Source: WTFY01 sp026713925 (lineage in GTDB: Bacteria > Pseudomonadota > Gammaproteobacteria > UBA4575). Taken from it: 64,000 nucleotides of DNA. The stretch covers positions 1,922,001 through 1,986,000 of the forward strand of contig OY759361.1 of assembly GCA_963662355.1 (NCBI GenBank). The letters run 5' to 3'. The notes beneath the pieces are model-generated. The model was not told where the DNA came from. It ran no database searches and saw nothing but the letters and a program-made list of their open reading frames with translations. A program made the translations under genes and the position numbers. Below, one piece after another: positions 34,648-43,028 of this stretch (position 1 is the first letter of the stretch; each line of letters starts with the position of its first letter).

Positions 34648-34860
34648 CTGGTCAGCCCTCGGTGAGAAAAGCCAAACCTGCCGTTGCACTGTGCTGCACC
34701 ATTTGCAGATTGCCTGTTGTTGAAGGATATAAAACCATATGGTCAGTATATCTTAAATCCGGTGCCGAGGTTCTACTTGCATGAAGGTGCCTGCAAGCAG
34801 GACCCTAGGCGTGAATATGGCCAAGAACAGGCCAGGAACCAGGTCACACCCCCGGTGCGG

Positions 34861-35418
34861 TCATTCCTGCTTTTTTCGTACCGCAAAGGCCTGACGGTAG
34901 AACTGGCTTGCACCACTCGGACCCAGATGCTTGACATTTCGTGCAATTCTTTCAAATACCGGAAGCGCCCTTTCATACACGCTCTGTTCCCCGCCGACCA
35001 GAATCATCTGCATGGCACCGCAATCCCCTGCATTCTCATTGATGATCACTGCGTCCAGGAACGCGATCTCGTTTTCCACTAGTTGCTCCGACAGCTCCTG
35101 CAGGAATTCCGGAGAAACCGTGCTCATGTCAATAAGCAGGGTGTCTGTCCTCCAGCAGCGGGCAATGCCTGCGTCACCGAACAGAACTTTCTCCAGCTCG
35201 GTTCCGTCGGACATCACCGTGATAATGAACGGACACGCTCCAGCGAGCATCATGGGCGATGCATAACCGTGTGCAACGGGATGTACGGAGTCCCTGATTT
35301 CATCTTCCAGCCTGCACAGGGCAAAACCTGCCTTTCCCAACAGGGTGACAATCAGGTCCGCTAAAGTCCCCTGACCAATCACGCCAATCTTCAGTGCTTC
35401 TGTCTGCAGGCTGCTCAT
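34861..35418 (-). CDS. Truncated 3-hydroxyisobutyrate dehydrogenase-like protein (NAD-binding half only)
   Basis: A 185-residue protein that aligns by eye to the N-terminal domain of beta-hydroxyacid dehydrogenases: IGVIGQGTLA in place of the usual GxGxMG loop, FIITVMSDGTELEKVLFG, LLIDMSTVSPEF, and MILVGGEQSVYERALPVFE through HLGPSGASQFYRQA. The helical C-terminal domain, about 110 residues including the catalytic Lys, is missing, and the dinucleotide loop is degenerate. It is intact as a frame but is probably not an active dehydrogenase of the usual type: a decaying remnant or a repurposed domain. It follows tRNA-fMet by 33 bases. Confidence 0.7.
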   Translation of the reverse strand: MSSLQTEALKIGVIGQGTLADLIVTLLGKAGFALCRLEDEIRDSVHPVAHGYASPMMLAGACPFIITVMSDGTELEKVLFGDAGIARCWRTDTLLIDMSTVSPEFLQELSEQLVENEIAFLDAVIINENAGDCGAMQMILVGGEQSVYERALPVFERIARNVKHLGPSGASQFYRQAFAVRKKQE

Positions 35419-35451
35419 TTCGCCGTTCTAGGACAGTCTTGAATTTTAATG

Positions 35452-35528
35452 TGGTAGCGGGGGCAGGATTTGAACCTGCGACCTTCGGGTTATGAGCCCG
35501 ACGAGCTGCCAGACTGCTCCACCCCGCA
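35452..35528 (-). tRNA. Initiator tRNA-fMet (CAU)
   Basis: A 77-base tRNA with encoded CCA and anticodon loop CTCATAA. The three consecutive G-C pairs of the anticodon stem (GGG/CCC) and the unpaired first acceptor position mark it as the initiator. Here positions 1 and 72 are T and T, in place of C and A of Escherichia coli. It lies 74 bases downstream of nuoN, and an initiator tRNA between nuo and rimP is known in other gammaproteobacteria. Confidence 0.97.
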
Positions 35529-35602
35529 TCAGGGAGGGGAGTTTACTGACTCAGCCTGCATATCTCAAGGGGTTTCCGGACAGCCGAAACAGCATTGCTG
35601 AT

Positions 35603-37039
35603 TCAATTCAGCACCTGCATACAATAGTTGAGCAATGCATTGGGGAAAATGAAAAGCGCTACCACCAGCAATCCATTGACCGACAGGACCGTGTGTGCCA
35701 GAGGCGAACGCTGCAGGCGAAACTGCTCATCCGCATCGTCGAAATACATGTACTTCACTACACGCAGATAATAGAACGCACCGACCACCGACATCACAAT
35801 CGCGAGGATTGCCAGCCACAGCATGCCGTCATGAATCAAGCTCTGCAGGATGTACAGCTTGGCATAGAAACCCACTGTCAAGGGAACTCCCGCCATGGAA
35901 AACATCAGCAGCAACATGATCAGGGCAAACCACGGGTTGTAGCTGCCCAGACCCTTCAGGTCCACCAGCCTGTCCAGGTCCCTGCCCGGCTGGGCTAGCA
36001 GGCTCAGTACACCAAAAGTTCCTGCCGCCATCAACACATAAATTACGGTATAAAAAAGTGCCGCTGCATAACCGAAGGCTGAACCCGAAAGTATCCCAAG
36101 CAAAATAAAGCCGATATGGGAAATAGCTGAATAGGCCAGCATGCGCTTGATATTGCTTTGCGCAATTGCAATGACATTCCCGAACACTACAGACAACACC
36201 GTCAGAATGATCAGCATGTGCTGCCAGTCTGTTAACAATTCCTGCAAGCCATTGCTCAACAGGCGAATGGCCATGACAAATGCCGCAAGTTTCGGCATGG
36301 TTGCAATAAACAGTGTAATGGCCGTAGGCGCGCCCTGATAGACGTCCGGCATCCACATATGGAAAGGCACTGCACCGAATTTGAAGGCCAGACCCACCAC
36401 GATGAATGCTAACGCGAACACGAGGGCGACACTGTCCGTGCCCCTGTTCCCAAGATATGCGTGGATCTCGGCCAGATCGAGGCTTCCTGTCAATCCATAT
36501 AATATTGACATCCCGTAGAGCAGCATCCCCGATGCGATTGCGCCAAGCACAAAATATTTTATTGCCGCTTCAGAGGCGTCGCTGGAATCCCGCTCAAAGA
36601 CCACCAGGGTATACAGGCATAATGAAAGCAGTTCCAGGCCCAGATAGACCAGTACAAAATTATGGGCCGAGGCCATCACCAGAGTCCCGAGGGTGGCGAA
36701 CAGCCCCAGAATGTAAAATTCTGCCCTGGCATGCTCACGCTGGCGCAAATAGGGGCGCGCATAGATGAATACGGTCGCCACAGTCAAGCACGCAAACAGC
36801 TTGATCGCAACAGCCAGTGGATCATTGATATACATCTCCCCGAATGCAAACAATTCCGGCTGCATGGACGTGAAATCAACCAGCACCGCGGTGATCGCCA
36901 GCGCTGCCAGACTCAACCAGTATGCAAGCGCCTCGCTGGCCCGCCCTGCATAAAGGCTGATGAGAAGCACCGCGGAGGTAGCCGCCAGCAGGGCAATTTC
37001 CGGTAATGCAAGAAGCACATCTGCATTTAAACTGTCCAT
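35603..37039 (-). CDS. nuoN: NADH-quinone oxidoreductase subunit N
   Basis: A 478-residue membrane subunit of complex I, one of three antiporter-like proton channels, with about 14 membrane helices. The conserved LGLELLSLCLYTLV (key Glu), the KFGAVPFHMWMPDVYQGAP block and SNIKRMLAYSAISHIGF are present. The ATG at 37039 is used, 5 bases after the nuoM stop. It is the last nuo gene before the tRNA. Confidence 0.96.
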   Translation of the reverse strand: MDSLNADVLLALPEIALLAATSAVLLISLYAGRASEALAYWLSLAALAITAVLVDFTSMQPELFAFGEMYINDPLAVAIKLFACLTVATVFIYARPYLRQREHARAEFYILGLFATLGTLVMASAHNFVLVYLGLELLSLCLYTLVVFERDSSDASEAAIKYFVLGAIASGMLLYGMSILYGLTGSLDLAEIHAYLGNRGTDSVALVFALAFIVVGLAFKFGAVPFHMWMPDVYQGAPTAITLFIATMPKLAAFVMAIRLLSNGLQELLTDWQHMLIILTVLSVVFGNVIAIAQSNIKRMLAYSAISHIGFILLGILSGSAFGYAAALFYTVIYVLMAAGTFGVLSLLAQPGRDLDRLVDLKGLGSYNPWFALIMLLLMFSMAGVPLTVGFYAKLYILQSLIHDGMLWLAILAIVMSVVGAFYYLRVVKYMYFDDADEQFRLQRSPLAHTVLSVNGLLVVALFIFPNALLNYCMQVLN

Positions 37040-37044
37040 GATCA

Positions 37045-38556
37045 CTACCTGAGATTTGTCAGTTGTGCCTGGTGCAGCAGATGAACAACGGAGGCATCCA
37101 TGATTTCAATCAACGGCGCCGGCCACAGACCGAGCCAGAGAACCAGCAGGGTCAGAACCAGCAGGCAGAAAAACTCCCTGCGGTTCAGATCCGTCAGGGC
37201 TGCCACCTGCTCGTTGCCCGGGGCACCGAATACGACCCGCTTGATCATCCAGAGCGTGTAGGCAGCACCGAGAACCAGGGTCAATGCGGCCAGGAAGGCA
37301 TACCACACGTTGGCATTGAAACTTGCCAGGATGACCATGAACTCTCCCACAAACCCGGAGGTCCCCGGCAGGCCAACATTGGCCATGGCAAAGATGACAA
37401 AAAATACTGCAAAGACCGGCATGCTGTTCACTACCCCTCCGTAATCTGCAATCTGCCTGCTGTGCATACGGTCATACAACACCCCTACGCACAGGAACAT
37501 GGCACCGGATATGAAACCATGTGAAATCATCTGCACCATGCCGCCCTGCATGGCCAGTTCTGCGGAAGAGCCGGCCTTGGCGAACAGCGCGAAGATCACA
37601 AAGAATCCCAGTGTGACAAAGCCCATATGGGCAATCGATGAATAGGCAATCAGTTTTTTCATGTCACGCTGGGCCAGTGCCACCAGCCCAATGTATACGA
37701 TGGCGACAAGTGAAACGGCGATAATGACCCCCGCAAGCTGTTCGCTTGCATAGGATGTAATCGGGATGCTGAAACGCAAAAACCCGTAACCGCCTACTTT
37801 CAACATGATAGCCGCCAATACCACCGAACCTCCCGTAGGGGCCTCGACGTGTGCATCCGGCAACCAGGTATGTACAGGCCACATGGGTATCTTGACCGCA
37901 AACGCAATCAGGAATGCCAGGAAGATCAAGTATTGTTCGCGGGCACTCAGATGAAACTGCTGCAACTGTGCAATTTCGAAGGTATTGGCCTGCAGGTAAA
38001 GATAGACCAGTGCCACCAGCAGGAATATCGAACCGAAAAAGGTATACAAGAAGAACTTTACCGTTGCATACACCCTGCGGGGCCCGCCCCATATTCCGAT
38101 AATCAGAAACATCGGAATCAGCATACCCTCAAAGAATATATAAAAGAGAATGGCGTCCAGGGCACAAAATACGCCGATCATCAGGCCTTCCAGAATCAGG
38201 AACGATGCAAAGTACTCGGCAATGCGCCCGGGTACAATGCCCCACCCTGCGATCACCACCAAAACCGTGATGACGGTAGTAAGCAGAATCAGCGGAATCG
38301 AGATTCCGTCCACACCGAGCGAGTAGTACACATCAAAAGCCCGGATCCAGGGTACGTTCTCACGGAATTGCATGGCATGTTGCTGGGCATCGAAACCTCC
38401 CAGCAGTGCGATGCTTGCCAGAAAAGTTGCCAGTGCAACGAACAGTGCCAGCCACCGTACTGCATGAACGGAAACCTTTCCGGCAGGAATGACCAGCAGG
38501 CCCCCAAAGATCGGAAGCCAGATCAGGACACTCAGTATGGGAAGTGAGGCAAGCAT
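37045..38556 (-). CDS. nuoM: NADH-quinone oxidoreductase subunit M
   Basis: A 503-residue antiporter-like membrane subunit of complex I with about 14 helices. YYSLGVDGISIPLILLTT, FFEGMLIPMFLIIGIWGG (conserved Glu), KIPMWPVHTWLPDAHVEAPT and DMKKLIAYSSIAHMGFV are the family landmarks. An ATG at 38556 is preferred over a TTG two codons upstream. It follows nuoL almost without a gap. Confidence 0.96.
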   Translation of the reverse strand: MLASLPILSVLIWLPIFGGLLVIPAGKVSVHAVRWLALFVALATFLASIALLGGFDAQQHAMQFRENVPWIRAFDVYYSLGVDGISIPLILLTTVITVLVVIAGWGIVPGRIAEYFASFLILEGLMIGVFCALDAILFYIFFEGMLIPMFLIIGIWGGPRRVYATVKFFLYTFFGSIFLLVALVYLYLQANTFEIAQLQQFHLSAREQYLIFLAFLIAFAVKIPMWPVHTWLPDAHVEAPTGGSVVLAAIMLKVGGYGFLRFSIPITSYASEQLAGVIIAVSLVAIVYIGLVALAQRDMKKLIAYSSIAHMGFVTLGFFVIFALFAKAGSSAELAMQGGMVQMISHGFISGAMFLCVGVLYDRMHSRQIADYGGVVNSMPVFAVFFVIFAMANVGLPGTSGFVGEFMVILASFNANVWYAFLAALTLVLGAAYTLWMIKRVVFGAPGNEQVAALTDLNRREFFCLLVLTLLVLWLGLWPAPLIEIMDASVVHLLHQAQLTNLR

Positions 38557-38562
38557 TTTCAA

Positions 38563-40509
38563 TTACAAGTAACGGATACCCAGCAGAATCAGCAGGCCAA
38601 GGATCATGGTGAAGGCATAGTGATACAGGTAACCGGACTGCACGTTGCGCACCCTCAGTGAGCACCAGTTCACCATCCTGGCAAAACCATTTACCACGAG
38701 GCCGTCAATCACCAGACGATCCCCGAACCGGTCACATACAGACCCGGCTCTGCGCGTGCCAGCGGAAATTACTCCCTGATAGAATTCATCGAAGCCGTAC
38801 TTGTACAGCAGCACCCTGTGCAAAACGCCCAGTCTCTGTTTCCCCCACTCTGCCAACCCTGGCTGTCGCAGATATACCCACCAGGCACAAAATATCCCGG
38901 CCAGCGCCAGCCATACTGCCTTGCCCTGCAAACCGTGCAACACGAATGACCACAACCCGTGGTAATGGGATTGAAGTTCAGCCACCGCACCATGACGGTC
39001 TGCAACGAACAGGCTTTCCGCAAAATAGTCTCCAAATACGAACTGGCCGATCAGCAGCCCTGCGAGCACGGATGGGATTGCCAGCATGATCAGCGGCACA
39101 GTGATGACCGCAGGCGACTCCCTGACATGGCCTTCCACTTCGGGCTTCAGCCTGCTCTTGCCGTGGAAGGCCAGGAACAGCAATCGAAACGAGTAAAAAG
39201 CAGTGACAAACACGCCCGCCAGTACCAGCACGTATGCAAAGCCTGCTCCCGGAAGATGCGAATGATACACAGCCTCGATGATGGCATCCTTGGAGAAAAA
39301 CCCGGAAAAGCCTGGAAAGCCGACCAGCGCCAGCGCACCGATCAATGCCGTCCAGTAGGTAATGGGCATGTGTTTGCGCAAACCGCCCATGTTGCGCAGG
39401 TCCTGCTCGTGGTGCAAGGCCACAATCACGGAACCTGCCGCCAGAAACAGCAATGCCTTGAAAAACGCATGGGTGAACAGGTGAAATATGGCGATGGAGT
39501 AGGCAGAAGCTCCCAGGGCAACCGTCATGTAGCCCAGCTGCGACAGGGTCGAATAGGCCACTACCCTTTTTATATCGTTCTGCACGATGCCTACCAGCCC
39601 CATGAAAAATGCTGTCAGGGCACCGATCACGAGCACTACCGACAGCGCTATATCACTGAACTCGAACAGGGGGGACATGCGTGCCACCATGAAGATGCCC
39701 GCGGTCACCATCGTGGCAGCGTGAATCAGTGCAGAGATCGGGGTCGGGCCTTCCATGGAATCCGGCAGCCATACATGCAGGGGGACTTGTGCGGATTTAC
39801 CCATTGCGCCGACGAACAGCAGCAGGCAGATCACTGTCATGGCCGGCCAATGCACGCTTCCGGCAATTGCAATGGTTTGCCCGGATACATCCGGGACGTG
39901 GCTGAAAACGGCCTGGTAATCCAGGCTGTTGAAGATTGAGAGAATCGCGGCAATGCCCAGCAGGAACCCGAGATCACCCACCCTGTTGACCAGAAATGCC
40001 TTCAGGTTCGCAAAGATCGCAGACTCCCTGGTATACCAGAAGCCAATCAGCAGGTAGGAAACCAGGCCCACGGCTTCCCATCCGAAGAACAGCTGCAGAA
40101 AATTGTTTGCCATCACCAGCATCAGCATCGAAAATGTGAACAGCGAAATATAGGAAAAGAAACGCTGATAGCCGGGATCATCATGCATGTATCCAATGGT
40201 GTAGATATGGACCATCAGGGATACGAAGGTCACCACGACCATCATGATGACCGTCAGCGGGTCGATCAGAAAGCCCACCTTGAATTCCAGGCTTGCGAGG
40301 CTGATCCATTGGTACACGTCAATTGAAACCGGTACGGCCTGGCCCGAAACAAATTCCCAGAATACAACCAGGCTCAGGGCAAAGGACACCAGTACACCTG
40401 CAATCGTGACCGAGTGCGCGCCCGCTCGCCCGATCTGCCGGCCCAGCAGACCTGCTACCAAGGCACCTGCCAAGGGTGCCAGAACAATGATCAGACAAAG
40501 AGTTTTCAT
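38563..40509 (-). CDS. nuoL: NADH-quinone oxidoreductase subunit L
   Basis: A 648-residue antiporter-like subunit, the most distal proton channel of complex I, with the long C-terminal lateral helix expected of NuoL. FFGWEAVGLVSYLLIGFWYTR, KSAQVPLHVWLPDSMEGPTPISALIHAATMV and DIKRVVAYSTLSQLGYM contain the conserved charged residues. The size is normal for gammaproteobacteria (about 610-680). It lies 15 bases after nuoK. Confidence 0.97.
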   Translation of the reverse strand: MKTLCLIIVLAPLAGALVAGLLGRQIGRAGAHSVTIAGVLVSFALSLVVFWEFVSGQAVPVSIDVYQWISLASLEFKVGFLIDPLTVIMMVVVTFVSLMVHIYTIGYMHDDPGYQRFFSYISLFTFSMLMLVMANNFLQLFFGWEAVGLVSYLLIGFWYTRESAIFANLKAFLVNRVGDLGFLLGIAAILSIFNSLDYQAVFSHVPDVSGQTIAIAGSVHWPAMTVICLLLFVGAMGKSAQVPLHVWLPDSMEGPTPISALIHAATMVTAGIFMVARMSPLFEFSDIALSVVLVIGALTAFFMGLVGIVQNDIKRVVAYSTLSQLGYMTVALGASAYSIAIFHLFTHAFFKALLFLAAGSVIVALHHEQDLRNMGGLRKHMPITYWTALIGALALVGFPGFSGFFSKDAIIEAVYHSHLPGAGFAYVLVLAGVFVTAFYSFRLLFLAFHGKSRLKPEVEGHVRESPAVITVPLIMLAIPSVLAGLLIGQFVFGDYFAESLFVADRHGAVAELQSHYHGLWSFVLHGLQGKAVWLALAGIFCAWWVYLRQPGLAEWGKQRLGVLHRVLLYKYGFDEFYQGVISAGTRRAGSVCDRFGDRLVIDGLVVNGFARMVNWCSLRVRNVQSGYLYHYAFTMILGLLILLGIRYL

Positions 40510-40524
40510 TAAACTGTTGTGAAC

Positions 40525-40830
40525 CTAGCCTTTCAGGCTTTCCAGATCCTGTACGTTGATCGTCTGTCGAACGCGGTACAGCACGACCAGAATTGCCAGG
40601 CCGATGGCAGCTTCCGCCGCAGACACCGTGAGAATAAAGAACACAAATACCTGCCCGGCCAGATCATCCAGATAATGGGAGAACGCTACGAAATTCATAT
40701 TCACGGCAAGCAGCATCAGTTCGATTGCCATCAGCAGGAGAATCACGTTCTTGCGGTTCAGAAAAATGCCTGCCACGCCGAGAGAAAAAAGTATGGCGCC
40801 CAGTGCAAGGAAGTGTGTCAGGGTAATCAT
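40525..40830 (-). CDS. nuoK: NADH-quinone oxidoreductase subunit K
   Basis: A 101-residue three-helix membrane subunit of complex I. The two buried glutamates of the family are seen in LMAIELMLLAVN and SAAEAAIGLAI. Length is exact. It lies 30 bases after nuoJ. Confidence 0.95.
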   Translation of the reverse strand: MITLTHFLALGAILFSLGVAGIFLNRKNVILLLMAIELMLLAVNMNFVAFSHYLDDLAGQVFVFFILTVSAAEAAIGLAILVVLYRVRQTINVQDLESLKG

Positions 40831-40860
40831 GGAGTATTGATCTTCTTCCTGTGTGTGTAG

Positions 40861-41448
40861 CTACTCCGAATCCATGGAAACCAGGCGCACACGGTCTTTC
40901 CTGTCCACATTGACCTGCCTTGCAGGACTCTGGCTCCTGGTCCGCACGCGTTTGCGCAGGGTCAGGGTGATGGCCGCAACAATGGCTACCAGCAGTATGA
41001 CCCCTGCAATTTCAAACGGATACACATACTCGGTGAACAGCAGTTCACCGAGTTCCCGGGTATTGCTGTAGTCCGCTGCCTTCAACCGGGGCCGCGCCAG
41101 GTCAAAGGCAGGAGTATTCAGGATCACGATCATTTCAGCCGCCATGACGGCGCCCACCACCAGACCGACCGGCAGGTACCGGGCAAATCCTGCACGCATC
41201 TTGGCCAGGTTGATGTCCAGCATCATTACAACAAACAGGAACAGCACCATGACCGCACCGACATACACCAGCACCAGGGTAATGCCCAGAAATTCCGCTT
41301 CGAGCAACAGCCAGATCGCGGCACTGGTGAAAAAGGCCAGCACCAGAAACAGGACCGCATGCACCGGGTTGCGGACCGTAATCATGGCAAGTGCCGACAG
41401 CACCAGAATGCCCGCAAAGAAATAGAAAACTGCAGTTTGTATCAGCAT
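40861..41448 (-). CDS. nuoJ: NADH-quinone oxidoreductase subunit J
   Basis: A 195-residue membrane subunit with five helices and a basic C-terminal tail. NPVHAVLFLVLAFF and the functionally important helix with the pi-bulge, LGITLVLVYVGAVMVLFLFVVMML, match the family. It lies 16 bases after nuoI. Confidence 0.95.
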   Translation of the reverse strand: MLIQTAVFYFFAGILVLSALAMITVRNPVHAVLFLVLAFFTSAAIWLLLEAEFLGITLVLVYVGAVMVLFLFVVMMLDINLAKMRAGFARYLPVGLVVGAVMAAEMIVILNTPAFDLARPRLKAADYSNTRELGELLFTEYVYPFEIAGVILLVAIVAAITLTLRKRVRTRSQSPARQVNVDRKDRVRLVSMDSE

Positions 41449-41464
41449 TTCCTGCCTACCCGGT

Positions 41465-41953
41465 TCAGTAACCGAATGCCTTGGACGACCGGTCCGCAGC
41501 GATCTGGTCTTCGTGTTTTCTGCCCACTTCGAGCAGCATTTCCTTGGTCATGATCTGCTCACCCCGTTCAAGAAAGGCATACTCGTATACCCGGGTCTCC
41601 ACAATGGCATCCACCGGACAGGCCTCTTCACAGAACCCGCAGTAGACACACTTGAACAAGTCAATGTCATACCGGGTGGTACGCCGGCTCCCATCTTCGC
41701 GCTCTTCCGTGTCAATCGTGATGGCCAGCGCAGGACAGACGGCCTCACACAGCTTGCAGCCAATACAGCGCTCCTCGCCACCCGGATACTGGCGCAAGGC
41801 ATGCAGGCCGCGAAAGCGTGGTGATTGCGGAGTCTTTTCCTCGGGATACTGGACCGTACATTTTCTGGAGGCAAAGCGCCGCCCGGTCAGGCGCATACCC
41901 TTCAGGAGCTCCGACAGGGTGAAACTGCGTATGAGGTTCTTTATCCTGCTCAT
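41465..41953 (-). CDS. nuoI: NADH-quinone oxidoreductase subunit I
   Basis: A 162-residue peripheral-arm subunit carrying two 4Fe-4S clusters (N6a, N6b): CIGCKLCEAVCP and CVYCGFCEEACPVDAI. RGLHALRQYPGGEERC is the family lead-in. The ATG at 41953 gives the normal length and a 10-base gap to nuoH; a longer upstream start would overlap nuoH by 50 bases. Confidence 0.96.
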   Translation of the reverse strand: MSRIKNLIRSFTLSELLKGMRLTGRRFASRKCTVQYPEEKTPQSPRFRGLHALRQYPGGEERCIGCKLCEAVCPALAITIDTEEREDGSRRTTRYDIDLFKCVYCGFCEEACPVDAIVETRVYEYAFLERGEQIMTKEMLLEVGRKHEDQIAADRSSKAFGY

Positions 41954-41963
41954 CAGTACCTGC

Positions 41964-43028
41964 CTAGTCGAACCAAGGTGGAAATTCCACGTAAAGCAAA
42001 ATGCCTTCGACAAAAATCCAGATAAGCGTCACAGGCAGCAGAACCTTCCAGCCGAGTCGCATGATCTGGTCGTAGCGATAACGGGGAAACGTGGCACGAA
42101 ACCACAAAAAACAGAAAATGAAAAAGCAGGTCTTGGCAACAAACCAGTGCGCACCCGACCCCAGTATCACACCCAGGTACGGCACATGAAACGCTTGCAC
42201 CGGAGCCAGCCCCTCCAGGGGACTGAGCCAGCCACCCAGAAACAGCAATGCAGTGAGTGCCGAGATCAATATGATGTTGGCATATTCAGCCAGAAAAAAT
42301 ATGGCAAACCCCATTCCCGAGTACTCGACATGAAAGCCTGCGACAATCTCGGACTCGCCTTCTACCACATCAAACGGGGCCCGGTTGGTTTCAGCCACAC
42401 CGGCGATCAGATATGTCAGGAACAATGGCAGCAAAGGCAGCCAGTACCAGTGCAGGACACTTCCCTGCTGTGCCCTGACAATGTCACCCAGGCTCAGGCT
42501 GCCGCTTGCCATCACCACGCCTACCAGGGCAAAGCCCATGGCAATTTCATACGCCACGATCTGGGCCGCCGCACGCATGGACCCAAGCAGTGCATATTTG
42601 GAGTTGGAGGCCCACCCGGCCACAATCACGCCGTACACTCCCAGAGAGGTCATGGCCAGGATATACAGCAGTCCCGCATTGATTTCGGTGAAGTTCAGGT
42701 GTTCGGAAAACGGGATCACGGCCCAGGCAGCCAGTGCAGGCGTCATGGACAGCAGGGGGGCAAGCCGGAACAGGAAACGGTCCGCATCCCTGGGCAGGAC
42801 CATTTCCTTGAACATCAGTTTGAATGCATCGGCTACCGGCTGACCCAGGCCTCTCGGGCCCACCCGGTTGGGACCGATGCGCACCTGCATGAACCCCAGG
42901 ACCTTGCGCTCTGCCAGGGTGACATAGGCCACACAACCCACGATCACCAGCATGAATACAAAAATGTACGCGGTCGTCAGCAGCACCGGGGGGATCGGTG
43001 AAGTGAAATTGAGCCACCACTCAGTCAT
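41964..43028 (-). CDS. nuoH: NADH-quinone oxidoreductase subunit H
   Basis: A 354-residue eight-helix membrane subunit that forms the quinone chamber with NuoB and NuoD. ERKVLGFMQVRIGPNRVGPRG (written here in part as ERKVLG and RIGPNRVGP), AETNRAPFDVVEGESE and FPRYRYDQIMRLGWK are diagnostic. The ATG overlaps the nuoG stop by 8 bases, implying translational coupling. Confidence 0.97.
   Translation of the reverse strand: MTEWWLNFTSPIPPVLLTTAYIFVFMLVIVGCVAYVTLAERKVLGFMQVRIGPNRVGPRGLGQPVADAFKLMFKEMVLPRDADRFLFRLAPLLSMTPALAAWAVIPFSEHLNFTEINAGLLYILAMTSLGVYGVIVAGWASNSKYALLGSMRAAAQIVAYEIAMGFALVGVVMASGSLSLGDIVRAQQGSVLHWYWLPLLPLFLTYLIAGVAETNRAPFDVVEGESEIVAGFHVEYSGMGFAIFFLAEYANIILISALTALLFLGGWLSPLEGLAPVQAFHVPYLGVILGSGAHWFVAKTCFFIFCFLWFRATFPRYRYDQIMRLGWKVLLPVTLIWIFVEGILLYVEFPPWFD

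Noticed and set aside
38959..39939. A 326-codon open frame opposite nuoL
   Set aside because: Antisense shadow; His/Gln/Arg-rich product without domain pattern.
41652..43001. A 449-codon open frame on the plus strand opposite nuoH and nuoI
   Set aside because: Antisense shadow of conserved complex I genes, with no recognisable domain.
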